64,000 nt of DNA from Ectobius pallidus (Eukaryota; Arthropoda; Insecta; Blattodea; Ectobiidae). Both the position numbers and the translations under genes were made by a program. The stretch covers positions 43,973,825 to 44,037,824 of the forward strand of contig CAXKWD010000005.1 in NCBI GenBank assembly GCA_964059195.1, read 5' to 3'. The first letter of the stretch is position 1, and each line of letters opens with the position of its first letter. The notes beneath the pieces were generated by a model. It did not search any database. It had not been told where the DNA came from and saw nothing but the letters and a program-made list of their open reading frames with translations. Positions 35,566 to 47,500 of this stretch are shown piece after piece.

Positions 35566-36548
35566 AATTTTACAGATGACACCGGTCGTGGAAGCCTACG
35601 AACTTATTTCATGTATTTTCGTTCAACCATACTATCGTACGGTTATTATATGTGACAGAATAGTGTGTTAATGACATCCTTTGGAACAAATTGTTGAGTT
35701 CCCTAGTGTAGATTGGAGTAGGTTGGCCCCTCAGGAATTATATCAGATTGCTTACAAATATCCGAAGTGACGATCTGCATTTCCAGATGTCAAGTATGGG
35801 CGCCAGTCACTATGCATGACGATTGAAGGTCCAGCTGCTCCTGTGAAGTTATGTCTAGGCTATTGTAGACTCAAATCGTCAGGGAACGGCGTTTTAGGAA
35901 TACTTAATCAAGACGAAATCAAGCGGCAAGAAGATATGGTATAATTAGCATTTATTAACAATAATAAATAAACAATAAATGAATTACATGGAAAATATGC
36001 TAGCAGGGCCGCCCTCGTAGAACAACTACTAACATAATGTGGGAATATTTCACGCCGCGTTTACCAAAATACGTGGATCTCGTATACTGCTAAGAGAGTA
36101 TCTGCCGTTCGTGTACAACACTACTTCCCACGTCAGTTCGAAATTAGCTCCAATGAAATAATTTTGCAAAATTCTCGTTGGTTTTTTTTTTTTAAATAAT
36201 ATCCTTACGCAAGTGACTTGACTTTCACCTGATGGCTACTGAGTCAATTTATCAGTAGATTTTACTCAAATTCTTTTTCTACGAATTAATGTCTCAAGCG
36301 ATTGTCTAAGATTTGCAGGGTTTCCAAAATTTCCCGTGCATACAATCAAGTTGACAGTCATGAATAGAGATATTACAAATCTATCAAAGTTTAACACAAT
36401 ATATTTTATCTGAAAGTGAGTGTTTCCTGGGTTTAATTGCTTCTGCTTTGTATTTCTGTACCTAACGGTATCTGTGACCACTTGCTTGTCCGGACTGAAT
36501 CCTGTTTCCCCAGCACTCAACAATTTTGTACATTGAATAAAAGATAAA
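35566..36548. other. Unassigned AT-rich DNA
   Basis: No gene recognised. Confidence 0.5.
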
Positions 36549-36838
36549 GTGATCCCTATACAGGCCATGGAGGCCCAGAGGGTACCAGAAGGTTGAGGCT
36601 CCCAGATTTTGGACATTCGGAAATGAAGGTGGTAAGGTTGTCAGCCTTACGCACCGGCCGCCTTTACCCCCAGGATTTCTCCTGGTACTCATTTCTGTAG
36701 GAGGCTGAGTCGACCCCAGGGCCATAGTGCCACCAGAAGGATTAAGCCAATTGAAAATTCTCAGTGACCTCATCGGGAATCGAAACCGCGACCTTCCAGT
36801 TTTTAACCCAGCACCTCAACCACTACGCTACGGCGTAC
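36549..36838 (-). repeat. tRNA-derived SINE, family F
   Basis: Read on the minus strand it begins GTACGCCGTAGCGTAGTGG, with a near-perfect A box (TAGCGTAGTGG), then CGCGGTTTCGATTCCCGATG as a B box about 45 bases on, then a body through CAGCCTCCTACAGAAATGAG and GGGGGTAAAGGCGGCCGG. The spacing of the two boxes is that of a tRNA gene, but the sequence does not fold as a normal tRNA. The overlapping minus-strand frames are incidental. Confidence 0.82.
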
Positions 36839-37117
36839 CCCTTCGTACATTGAACACTATAAAATATTAATTTCCATTAATTAAAACTTATCTCCCTATC
36901 ATAATAAAGTTACTTAATAATCATATCAAATTAATATTTATCACTAATATTTTATTAATTACTGTTCTTTATCTCTGCTGTTCACTAATTTAAATATATA
37001 GGCCTATGATTGTATTGCTTGATATTGCTCAGATAAAATATTGAAGCTAATTTATCGTTGTAATGTCGGAATGATCTTGAAATCTAGAGAGCGGAAAATT
37101 AAACTGCATAGTACAGT

Positions 37118-37688
37118 AGTAACTGCAGGAAATGGTTGTTTTTTTATGCAGTTCAGAAACTCTTGTCGTCTCGTCTTCTGTCCAGAATCTAAAATTTAAG
37201 ATTTATAAGACTATTATCCTGCCGGTTGTATTATATGGATGTGAGACAGGCCGCTAACTGATCAGGAAGAACATAGTCTGAGAGTGTTTGAAAATAGGGT
37301 GCTTAGAAAAATATTTGGGCCCAAGAGAGATGAAAATGGGGAATGGAGAAAATTGCATGGGCTGTACGCTTCCCCGGATATAGTAAGGGTAATTAAATCG
37401 CGAAGGATGAAATGGGCTGGACATGTTGCACGCATGGGGAGGAAAGACATATCTCAAAAGTATTGACTGGGAGTCCCGAAGGGAAAAGACCACGTGGAAG
37501 ATCTAGACGTAGGTGGGAGGACAATCTTAGAACGGATTTATGGGAAGTAGGATTTGTGGGGATGATTGGATGGAGTTAGCACAGAATAGGTTTGAATGGC
37601 GGACTCAAGTAAGCGCGGCAACGAACCTTCGGGTTCCATAAAATAAATAATATTCCTTTAGCTTGCTTAGGAATTGTCATTGCCATTG

Positions 37689-37700
<12 letters not shown>
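37118..37700 (+). pseudogene. 3' end of an RTE-like LINE, copy 2 (5'-truncated)
   Basis: The remnant reads, across frames, SRNLKFKIYK-type sequence (about 37180), then LPVVLYGCET (37218-37247), then FENRVLRKIFGPKRDENGEW and IKSRRMKWAGHVARMG (open from 37284 to 37466). These are the motifs at the C terminus of RTE-type LINE proteins, after the reverse transcriptase. A frameshift follows GCET and another lies after SQKY. The 3' UTR (GAACCTTCGGGTTCCAT and AAATAATATTCCTTTAGC) matches copy 1 at 26879-27318. The element ends in the GTAA array directly downstream. Confidence 0.82.

Positions 37701-37755
<55 letters not shown>
37689..37755. repeat. (GTAA)n tail array of the LINE
   Basis: About 16 perfect GTAA units directly follow the LINE 3' UTR. 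The other copy of the LINE has only two or three such units at the same place, so the array probably arose from the LINE tail and expanded. Confidence 0.92.
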
Positions 37756-39247
37756 TGGTAAGCAACCTGTACCGCCATTGAAAATCAAGTAAATAATGCT
37801 ATTGAATTGCACAATAACAATTCCAATGTAAATGAAATTCTCCCCTGACAGAATTATCTTAATCAAACTAGTGTTAATTTTAACATTATACTAAATTGAA
37901 TTAATTTCGTGTTGTAAAAATACGTTGGTTTCAAGAAAACGGTCAAGAAGAAAAGAAGAAGCTTCGACTTGACGGCACGCCATCAGCAGTGGACAGCATT
38001 GGACAGCATTGGACAAGAACTACAAGAACTTACTAACAGCTAATTTCCGAGGTGAGCCGTTTTCATTTGTTTGATGATTCTAAATGTAAAATACAAAAAA
38101 TGATAATTTAATTATGATATAACAAATACAGTCGTATGCAAGTTGTCTATAATGGTAGCCTAATAAATTCCATTTTAGGCTCTTTGTATACTGTCAGAAC
38201 AGTTGGTTGAATTTAGGGAATGCAATGTGACCTTGGCCGGTGTGCTGAAATTTTGTCACTCGGGATTTTTTTTTTAATACGTACAAATTCAAAGACATGA
38301 TCCATGGTATCGAACTCGCGATATAAATTTCGCTACGCAGGACGACCTGTCATAACTTTTACTCAATAAAGGAAGTGGTGTGAAAGCTAATCAGAATGCA
38401 GTAAACAATCGTATGTCCATTTCCATTAATACTTGTTTATTATGATTAATAAATGACGATTGTTTACCGCTATTTACTGTTTATTACATAATTGACAAGC
38501 TGTTACTTGTAACGCTCACATCAAACACAGTGGCGTGGCCAGCGGGATTGCTCCAGATGTAAGCATTATTGCTAACTCTTTATCAGGCTTTCATACCAGT
38601 AAATAGGCTGCGTTTAAACATCCGTTCTTCGGAACATGTGATTAGGAACCTATAGAAATGGATACTTATTAAAAGTGCCTTTAGACTCACTCTTTGTTAT
38701 TGTTAGCTGTTGTCCGCAGCTTCGTCTAAGTGGATTTCGTAATTTTACAGAAATAATCCTTACTAGGTTCTTCAACACTTAGATTTTACTAATTTTGTAA
38801 AATTACTAATATTGTAAATGAGAAAGTATAATTATACTACACTGTTTCACTACATGATCACTTTGCGCTTATAATCCTTTAGAGGCTGAATTTTTGGAAA
38901 TGCTGAAATACTTATCTAATTATCTGTTTTGTAGACTAGGTTATTTATACAAAGTTTGAACAAAATTCGACCAAAAATATTTTTTCAGTTACAACTTTTA
39001 TGCCCCCTTTACACATCCCTTAAGGCTGACTAAAAAAATAAGTTTAAGTAATTATGATGTACAATATTTTTACCAAGGTTTAAGTGAATAGAACCATTAA
39101 ATAATATCTTGCAACATAAAAATTTAATCTTCCTTAGAGGTTGTATTTTCGAAAATTTCTTCTGAGTCACTGCATAATGAAATAAAATAACTAACCAAAT
39201 TTCAGCAGTTTCACCTCGAAGAATATGAATCAGCCATTGAGGATAAA
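37756..39247. other. Unassigned AT-rich DNA
   Basis: No gene recognised. A short foldback (AGTAAACAATCGT near 38400 and its inverse near 38456) spans about 75 bases. A GAGTTCGATACC-like block on the minus strand near 38305 may be a SINE remnant. Confidence 0.45.
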
Positions 39248-39282
39248 TTTATATATATATATATATATATATTATATATTGG

Positions 39283-39317
<35 letters not shown>
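39248..39317. repeat. (TA)n microsatellite
   Basis: Two TA arrays separated by ATATTGGCTATAA. Confidence 0.95.
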
Positions 39318-39319
<2 letters not shown>

Positions 39320-39793
39320 CATTGCGGAATGTAGTCAAGTCTAGACCTTCTTTTTGGTGAAAGTCTAGAGGACCGCATTGATGTATTGATTTATTGAATA
39401 TTAATATCTTGACCCTTACGTAACACAAATATATAATTATATTACAATATGTGTAGGGATTACTTAATATGCCTATTATACATGTACGTTTTATATTTGT
39501 CTTCCACTTTGCAATGTTAATTAATAACACAAAGCACAGTAACAATCTTGCATTTAATGTTAGATCTGGCACTGTTTCGTGGAACTAAGTTGTCAATATT
39601 GGCATTGTAGTAGAAATGAGTGTTTGCGCTCCATAAAAAATTAAGCCGCGGGCCGCGGATTGAAGACTATTGAACGCCAGACTACGTAACTGGAATCTAT
39701 ATAAATAGTTAGTTGGTTTATTGATAATTTCATACTTGGGATGCAACAATAAACATTTGGTCACATAAATTTTGTCCAGAGGCTCTAACTTAT
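39318..39793. other. Unassigned AT-rich DNA
   Basis: Nothing recognised. Confidence 0.5.
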
Positions 39794-39990
39794 TTAGGTT
39801 TTACGATCTTTAACGTGCAATAAAACTATGGTAAGGGCCTCCAGCTTGAAGTCCCTCCCGAAGGACTCCGTGCCCCTAATTTTTACGTCCTGAATAATCC
39901 ACTCACCGCGGCCAAGTTTTACCCCGCGATCTTCGAATCTAGTAGCTATCTCTTCATCATCGTGGCCTGCTAGAATTATTATATTAAATA
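39794..39990 (-). repeat. Possible degenerate SINE-like repeat
   Basis: The block GATCTTTAACGTGCAATAAA followed by a CCTCC..AAGTCCCTCCCGAAGGA region and ACCGCGGCC resembles a SINE-like repeat type I associate with arthropod genomes, in reverse orientation. GC content is higher than in the flanks. The 72-codon minus-strand frame through it shows no known domain. No second copy occurs in the window. Confidence 0.35.
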
Positions 39991-40205
39991 TAAATAGATC
40001 TACAAAATGCACGTAGTAAAAAGAGTCTTAATCCAGTTACATATTACAATGATGATAATAATATTTATTTGTAAATATATTGCAGAATTTCAATGATAAT
40101 TCGTCAGACTAACAGAAAAACAATAAATGCTAAATAGTAAGAAGATTTAAAATTTATATTAAATACTAGTACAACTTATCCCCTTTACTTATATACTATT
40201 TATAT

Positions 40206-40260
40206 TTAACAACTGTAAAATCCTACTAAAATAATTTTAGTAGGATTTTACAGTTGTTAA
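40206..40260. repeat. Perfect 55-bp palindrome
   Basis: Two perfect 27-base arms (starting TTAACAACTGTAAAATCC) are separated by one base at 40233. Such a hairpin could be a very small transposon, a template-switch product or a cruciform-forming site. Confidence 0.95.
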
Positions 40261-42936
40261 TTATTAATATAGACGCACAAATGCTGTACCATTTGAAATT
40301 TATCTTAACTTGAAGATAACAGCCAATCCCTTGCCGAGCAGTGAAAATGCACGTAGGCATCGTTTGAATTGGTGTTCATGTAGAAGTGTGGTGAAGGATT
40401 TCTTTTATTGCGAAGAAAGAGCTATATGTGAGGTTATCCTCTTGGAGCCCCTCACAAGGATTCTCACAATCCACAAGATTCGTCTATTGGCTCTTCAGTG
40501 GCTTCTCTTTAAAAGCCACTGCCACAACATACACTACTGTGAAGATACAATCGCACTTATGTTTCTTTTATTTTCTATGATATTTCAAGCTGTCTTGCTT
40601 GGCTAACATGTGTAACTTTTGTGTCCATACGCATAATGAATCTAAGAATACGAACAAATAACGAGTTGCAGTTCATTTGTCAACAACGCACCTCAAGATT
40701 AAATCTAAGTTAGGCCCACTTCTGGTTGACAGATCAAATGATTGAGATTGGTTTTTGTATTAGGCTGTTCCCATTTGATTCTGTTCTTATTCCAGATCCT
40801 TTCCGTCAACCTACTATCTTCGTCAAGCAAGAAGGGAACAGTGAACATGCCTTAAGTTAGTCGTATTCTGTATAAATCTCGCTATGGAGATCAAGTCCCT
40901 ACAGAAGCGGGGGCTGTGCACTTGGGTGCTCCGGCATTATGTTGAATTAATTTGAAATGCTATGTATTTGGAAAGTATCAACGAATATAATTGTTAGCCG
41001 CAAATGCTCGTGCGCGATATGAAAGGAATATAATCACTCCATTTCAATTTTGCAATATAACCCCTGCAGTTATTAATTGCCAGTATGGTACTTTCTGGTA
41101 ACGTCACGGGTGCTATACTTTGTGTTATCCACAAATATGAATTTAATAGAATACAATAATAATAACAATAATAATAATAATTTCTCAGGATTAACTAGTT
41201 CTTTTTTAGCACTTTTTGTGTTTCCCAGGCGTCTTCAGGTGCATCACTCTTTTCTGTTCTAGCTTGGGTGAGGTCAGTAGGGAACATTAGATAAATCTCA
41301 GGTATTGTGGTATAATTATCTATTTATACTGCATTCGCTTTTTATTTGTAAAGATTAATAACTGATTCTTTAATGTACTTTAACTGAACGCAGATGGTTT
41401 GGTGAGACAATAGCTTGAGTGAACCTAAAGAGGGTATTTTGTGAGATAACAACGCGAAGGATTTCTCTAAATATATCAAATATGAATCTTTTCAAATACC
41501 TTCAAAAATTTCTACAATTTGATGACTCTGGACGCCGTACCGAATCCTGTATCTGGCAGACCGATCGTTAAAGTTACTATATGGAGTACATCACTACTCT
41601 GTACGTGTCCGATCCGAGTGAAGTCTGTTGGCAGAGTAAAGCCATTTACCCGACGCTTAATTCAAAATTATCACCTTCCGATTTCAACTTTGTCAATTTC
41701 GTGTGGGACGGGTATCACACTAGTGTCGTATTTATCACTTATTGCCTACCATATACAACACGGGAGTTTACTTGTTTAAAATGTCTTAGGGGCTTCAATC
41801 AAACCGTCCTGGCTAGGGTTTCTCCGTTCCAAAACCGTTAAACAGTAGTCATAATAAAATTTATTTCCTTTAATGATTACTCAATGCAATGGTTTTCTTT
41901 CTTATATTAAAAATACAATTTCCCTAATATTTCATATTATTTAATATGAAATATTATTCTAAAGTATTGACTTAATTATGGAAATAATTAATTGCTGATA
42001 CTAATTTAAGGGGTATAGGTTGTCCGATATCATTTCTAAGATTACTTGGTGAACGGCAAAAATGTCTGTCCGTCTGTCCAACCGTGTGTCTCTATGCGCC
42101 ATAACTCGAACACGCTTTATTACATTTTCATGAAACTCAGTATACACACTTATGACATTCAAAAATAAATCTATTTATTTTGGACGAAATTGATTGACTG
42201 TTACCAGAGTACCGACAATTAATGACATTTTAAATAGCAAATTTCCATCAATCGACAAAACTGAATATGCTTCTGGGAACTGAATACAGGTGACTGCGTA
42301 TTTGTACGCCTTCAGATGTTTTGACAAAATTAATAGGATATTATTGACGCGAGGAATTTGTTGTAAATACTTTTTTTAATATTCCTCTTATTACTTCACA
42401 TATGATTCTCTAACTTTATTAAAGAAACGGTGGTATAACATTCAATAGCTTCAGAAAAATGGTATATTAACTCCATCTGGCACTTTTTATATGAGATTAT
42501 CAGATTTTTTTCTTAATATGTCTGCCCGACAGTATAATTTGGTCTCCAGGCGGCAGCACGGGGAAATCATTATATTTACTGTGTATTGGTCTATAACTTG
42601 ATATGTTAAAAAATATATGGAAATTATTAAAGCATTGTTAGAGTAAATTGTTATGCCTATTATCACTATTGTAAAATAGTAACAAAGTAAATAATCTGTT
42701 TTATCTGATTATTCGCCGTTAGTAACTGTGATTAATATAACATAATATGGACTATATAATGTTGACTATAATATTGACAATATAGTACTGACTTGTTATA
42801 ACAAGGCAATAATGAATATGATTAGTTGTTTTCTTATGTTAAAATAATTTATCCTTCAGTTTTCTGACATCCAAAAATTATTGGGGGCCCGAAAGAAAAT
42901 ATAATCGGGGGGCAAAATTATTAGGTTATTTACAAA
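40261..42936. other. Unassigned AT-rich DNA
   Basis: No gene recognised. It contains a short AAT/AAC tract (41152-41182), a 30-base palindrome at 41926-41955, and at about 42005-42300 a sequence with GTCTGTCCGTCTGTCC and CCATAACTCGAACACGC that looks like an unidentified dispersed repeat. Two overlapping frames at 41519-41841 show no domain. Confidence 0.45.
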
Positions 42937-43180
42937 CTTATAATAATAAGAGGTAGTGTTTGTCTGTTCGTCGTCTGTCTGTCTGTCATCAAAATCTTCT
43001 GCATGCAGAGATCTAGAATTTGAGATAGGCTATAGATGGACTGAAGGGTGGCTCATGGCGCGGTGGCTCATGCTGTAGCGCGTGAGCCTGGCATGCTAGC
43101 GGTCCTGAGTTCAAATCTCGGGGCCGGCGGGTGTGTCATTCGTGGTGGACGAAGCCGTGCCTTGGGTTTTTTTTTCTCGG

Positions 43181-44344
43181 TGTTACCGCAAGGCGACCCT
43201 TCCTCTGGTAGTGGACCGTATTGAAAACTATTTGTGGGTTCGATTCCCGGCGATAACATGCGGAGGAGAGAAGAATTGAGGAGAAGAATTGGGTTTCATT
43301 TCCAATCTTCAAATGGGTAAATTGATATACAAGAAATATGCACATGTGAACGATGACGTTGCTTGATCAACACAAACTTGATGGTCTGGAATATATGCAC
43401 TTCTTGAAATCTGCAGTTCTAGTTGTATCCAAGTACACATATATAGATGCACTGGTAGACTGTATTAATTCGGAGGACCATTTGTTGATGTAATAAATAT
43501 AGCCTGTCGAAATTGTTATTTCGAAACTAGAAGATTGTATTGAATGCTGAAATTTAAGACTATTCACAGCACTAGTTCAGAAAAAAGAAGATTGCATAAA
43601 TAAGCTGTTAACACTTTATTGCCAAGCATAAATGTCTGTATTTATTTAACAATTCGAAGTTGCATGAAGTCTCTTTATGACTACTAAATCTCACCGAATT
43701 GAAGACTAATCATAGTCCTTGTCTTGTGAATTATATTACTCACAGAATTGAAATGATTGATATCTCCTTATGAAGGTTCAGTGTCCAGAGATAGAACGAA
43801 GCACCTTTAGCGACGTCTAGATGAATCCCTGTGATGTTGAAATTATGTTGAACTATGTAAGAACATTGGAATTCTTAATCCAACACAAATGAAGATAAAA
43901 GGCATTTCGCCCGAAATTTAGCACTGTATGACGTGCTAAATGATTTGTTGAATAGAGCACATTGCCCTAGAAAAAGAGAATGGAACACTCAAATCGTTGT
44001 CCATTTTGAAGAAGAAGGATGAAGTGAATAATAAGGACAATTGAAGGTTGAAACAATCAAAAATCGCTAACCCAATAATAATAGCTTCACTTGTAAATAA
44101 GATTAATTAATCAATACATTAAAACGCACTATGCTAATATAATAATAAATAAAATAAAAACAGAATTGATAAATTAGTAGTTATTTAAAAAATAAATAAA
44201 TAATTTTGGAGTTGAGATTAAAATAACAATTGCCAAGACATACATTGAATTGATTGACTGTAAGCCTATACAGACAAATGAAAATCAAAGCCATCTGAAG
44301 TAAATTTATGGCAAGCAAGAAAGAAGGTATTACATGACGTAACA
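43181..44344 (-). repeat. 3' LTR of the BEL/Pao element
   Basis: Directly repeats 48608-49771 with two substitutions seen by eye. The short minus-strand frames inside both LTRs are identical for that reason and are not genes. Confidence 0.95.
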
Positions 44345-44522
44345 TATTGCCCGCGATTATTTCACTTGTGAAATAATCTAAAGTGATGTGAAGTCATGTG
44401 ATACCTAAAGAATTATGATATGAGAAAGGGGAGTAAGTAATATAAGAAAACAAACTTAAAACTAAGAAATGAATTGAGGGTTGCTAACCAAAAAAGGCAA
44501 CAACACCAAAGACATGATAGGG

Positions 44523-47500
44523 TTAGTCGTTAGCCTCAGAAATGGGAAGAGGAGCCAGTTTTACAATGGGTCTTTTAAATAAGCCTGTGGCAGTACGCAC
44601 AGTAACAACACGAATAAGACCGTCAGGGCCAGGATGAGTACAATGAGCAATCCCTAGGGACCACCTTTGAGGAGGGAGATTGTCCTCAATGATTAGGACT
44701 GGGGTACCTAAAGGAATGTCAGAAAGAACTTTGGTCCACTTAGAACGTCTTTGTAGTGTGTGGAGATAGTCAGTAGACCATTTCTTCCATAAATTATTTG
44801 AAAGTTGTTGGAGAGTATTCCAACGAGAACGTGTGGTGAAAGGAGAAATGGGATTTACTCTATAAACAGGCAAATCAGCCATTTTTTGCTGAAAGGTTTG
44901 AATATTGAAGCGAAAACATGTAGTGCATTTTCTTAGAACACTACGTACCACCTTCCTAATAGATGGTATCCAAAATCTTTCTCTTAAGTGAGAAATAACA
45001 AGTTGGGATCCAGCATGATTCAACTTGATATGATTGAAATGTATAAGCTGCTTAGTGAAGGCATGATCAGCTGGTAACAACATCTGATGTTTGGCTTCGA
45101 AAGGTATGCTGGATCGTTCAAGACGTCCGCCTACCCGAATTACAGAATCCTTGTCAAGAAACGGGTCTAGTTGCTTCAATTTGCTTGAAGAATTGACGTC
45201 ATGATTTGACAATAAATCACGGATTTCTGAAGCATAAACTTCTTGCTGTATTAGCCTAACACAGCATTGAAGGGCCTTGTTGAGTTCAGAAGGCATTAAG
45301 GGGCCTTTTATAGAGTTATGAATCTTACGAGAGTTATTCATGAATCTCAATACGTAAGACATAACACGAATAGTTTTCAAATATTCAAATTTGAAAAGAT
45401 AAGAGTTTAGGTTGGAGGTAGTGGCCTCCATTAGGGACACTACTCTAGTTTCTGGAAGCAAGTCGGGCTCCATATGATCTAGAGCGATATTTTCATCCTT
45501 GAACTTACAATTATCTTCACTGAGAGTGGGATTAGAAGTGGAGCGATTCTCCAATGAGGAGGATCCTTTATAAGCCTGGAGTTTTGTGCTGCCCAGGGTC
45601 TGAGGATCAGACAAGAAAGGAAGTTTTACCACATATCTTCCTTCTGAGTCCCGTTGAGTATTATCAACGAAATGCTTTTCGCATATAGAGTCGTCGAGAA
45701 TGGAATCAGAATTAGAATTTTTTTCTAATTCCCAAAACTGAGAAAGTTGCCTGCTAATGTCTTGATCAGCAGTGAGGAAGGCAGAATAATGTGTGGGAGA
45801 CCCGCTAGAATGGTCGGGTTTCTTAGAAACCTTATTAGAAGGCCTTGACTTACGTTGGCGGTTGTGCATATTTTGCAAAGCCATGTTATGTTCAGACCTG
45901 GCGGGTTGTGGTAATTTACCAGCAAAATACCAACCCAAATGCGAGTTCTGAATTACAGGCATATTAGGAGCAGATATCTGGCCTGCACAGACAATCTGTG
46001 AATATATTTCAACACCTAATAACAAGTCTACGTACTTAGGAATATTGAAACTGGCGTCAGCCAATGAAAGATTTGGTGGAATATTCCAATTTGTAGTATT
46101 GACAGGCTTGCGTGGAAATTTCGAGGTTGAAATTTCCGGTACGATTATGACGTTGGTGTTGCAATGCCATGAAGTAGTGACAGACTTAATTGAAATTGAC
46201 GTCATCTTAAGACTGTCTGCCTTAGATGACAATATACCAGCTAAAGTAGTGCGCTGGTGATGAGGCGATAATTTTAAGTGGTTGAATAACCTATTAGACA
46301 TGAGGTTACAATCAGAACCACTGTCAAGCAATGCGGTGGCTTCAACAGAATGGCCATCCCTGTGCATGACTAAAACAGTGGCGGTAGGGAGCAAACAGCT
46401 TGGTTGAGGTTGGAAGACTGACATTACCCCAGCAGTATTGGCAGATTGGTTGCCGTTAATATGTGCTGGATTATGAAGGTAAGTGCCATGTTTACCCTTA
46501 CAAATCTTGCAAGTATAAGTGCTACAATAGGGGGCGTGACCCTTAGAGTAATAGCACACTTGACATAATCGTTGTGTTTTGACAAAATTGTCTCTATTAG
46601 AGAAATCCATGGCTTTGAAAACTTCACAATGTTGCAGCTCATGGAATCCATTGTTACAACAGAGGCATTTAGGCTTGGAGGAGGCAACCTTGCCTTTAGG
46701 AATGGTTGTATTAGATACAATAGGCTTTACTGGCTGACTCCTTAAAGCTGAGTCAGTCATCTGAAAAACCCGTATCCTGGATTCTAAAAATGTGAATAAG
46801 TCTTTGAGACTAGGCATTTTACCTGGAGCGAGAGAGGATTCCCATTCCTTTATCAAGAATGGGGGAAGCTTGTCGAGTACAATCTTTGCTATAATCAAGT
46901 CAGACAGTTCTACACCAACATTAAGCGAGTTCAAAGCATGAACAGTGCTTATAAAATGGTCAACGAACTTCTGAAGAGATTCAGCGGAATTCCTTTCTAA
47001 TACAGGAGGTGAAAATAGCTTCTCCAAGTGGGTATTAGCGATAAGTCGGTCATTATCAAACCTAGCCGACAGCGTGCTCCATGCTACATCAAACGTAGCA
47101 GCAGAGACAGGAATGTTTTGAATCACTGTCATAACTTCTGGTGCTAGACAGGACTTCAAATATTGAAATTTGTCCATGTTAGATATGTGTTTATGCTCTA
47201 TGATTAGTGAATTGAAAGTGTCCCTAAACTCAATCCAGGTTGCTGGGTCGCCACTGAAATGAGGAAGCCGAATTTCTGGAAGTTTAGGGAGAGAGGGGAC
47301 AAATTGAGGCGATGATTGATTAGCAAGGATAGCTTGGTTGGGCTCATAATGATGCTTGGTTTCATCAATTGAACTTCGAAGAATACCAATGGTTTCATGA
47401 AAGGCAGATTCGACTTGAAGCCTTTGAAGTTTGATAGATTCATTGAGTTCTAGTACGTCGATACGTGAGTATTCAGTCTTGTACTCACTGAATAATTCCT

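Noticed and set aside
36266..36773. Two overlapping frames of about 100 codons
   Set aside because: They cross a tRNA-derived SINE and show no protein family.
37689..37755. CRISPR-like or telomere-like array
   Set aside because: Plain GTAA tetranucleotide repeat at a LINE tail, with no spacers.
38397..38470. Tiny MITE with 14-bp inverted repeats
   Set aside because: Too short and without a target duplication; may be chance in AT-rich DNA.
43068..43567. Short frames identical to those at 48470-48994
   Set aside because: They are duplicates because they lie in the two LTRs.
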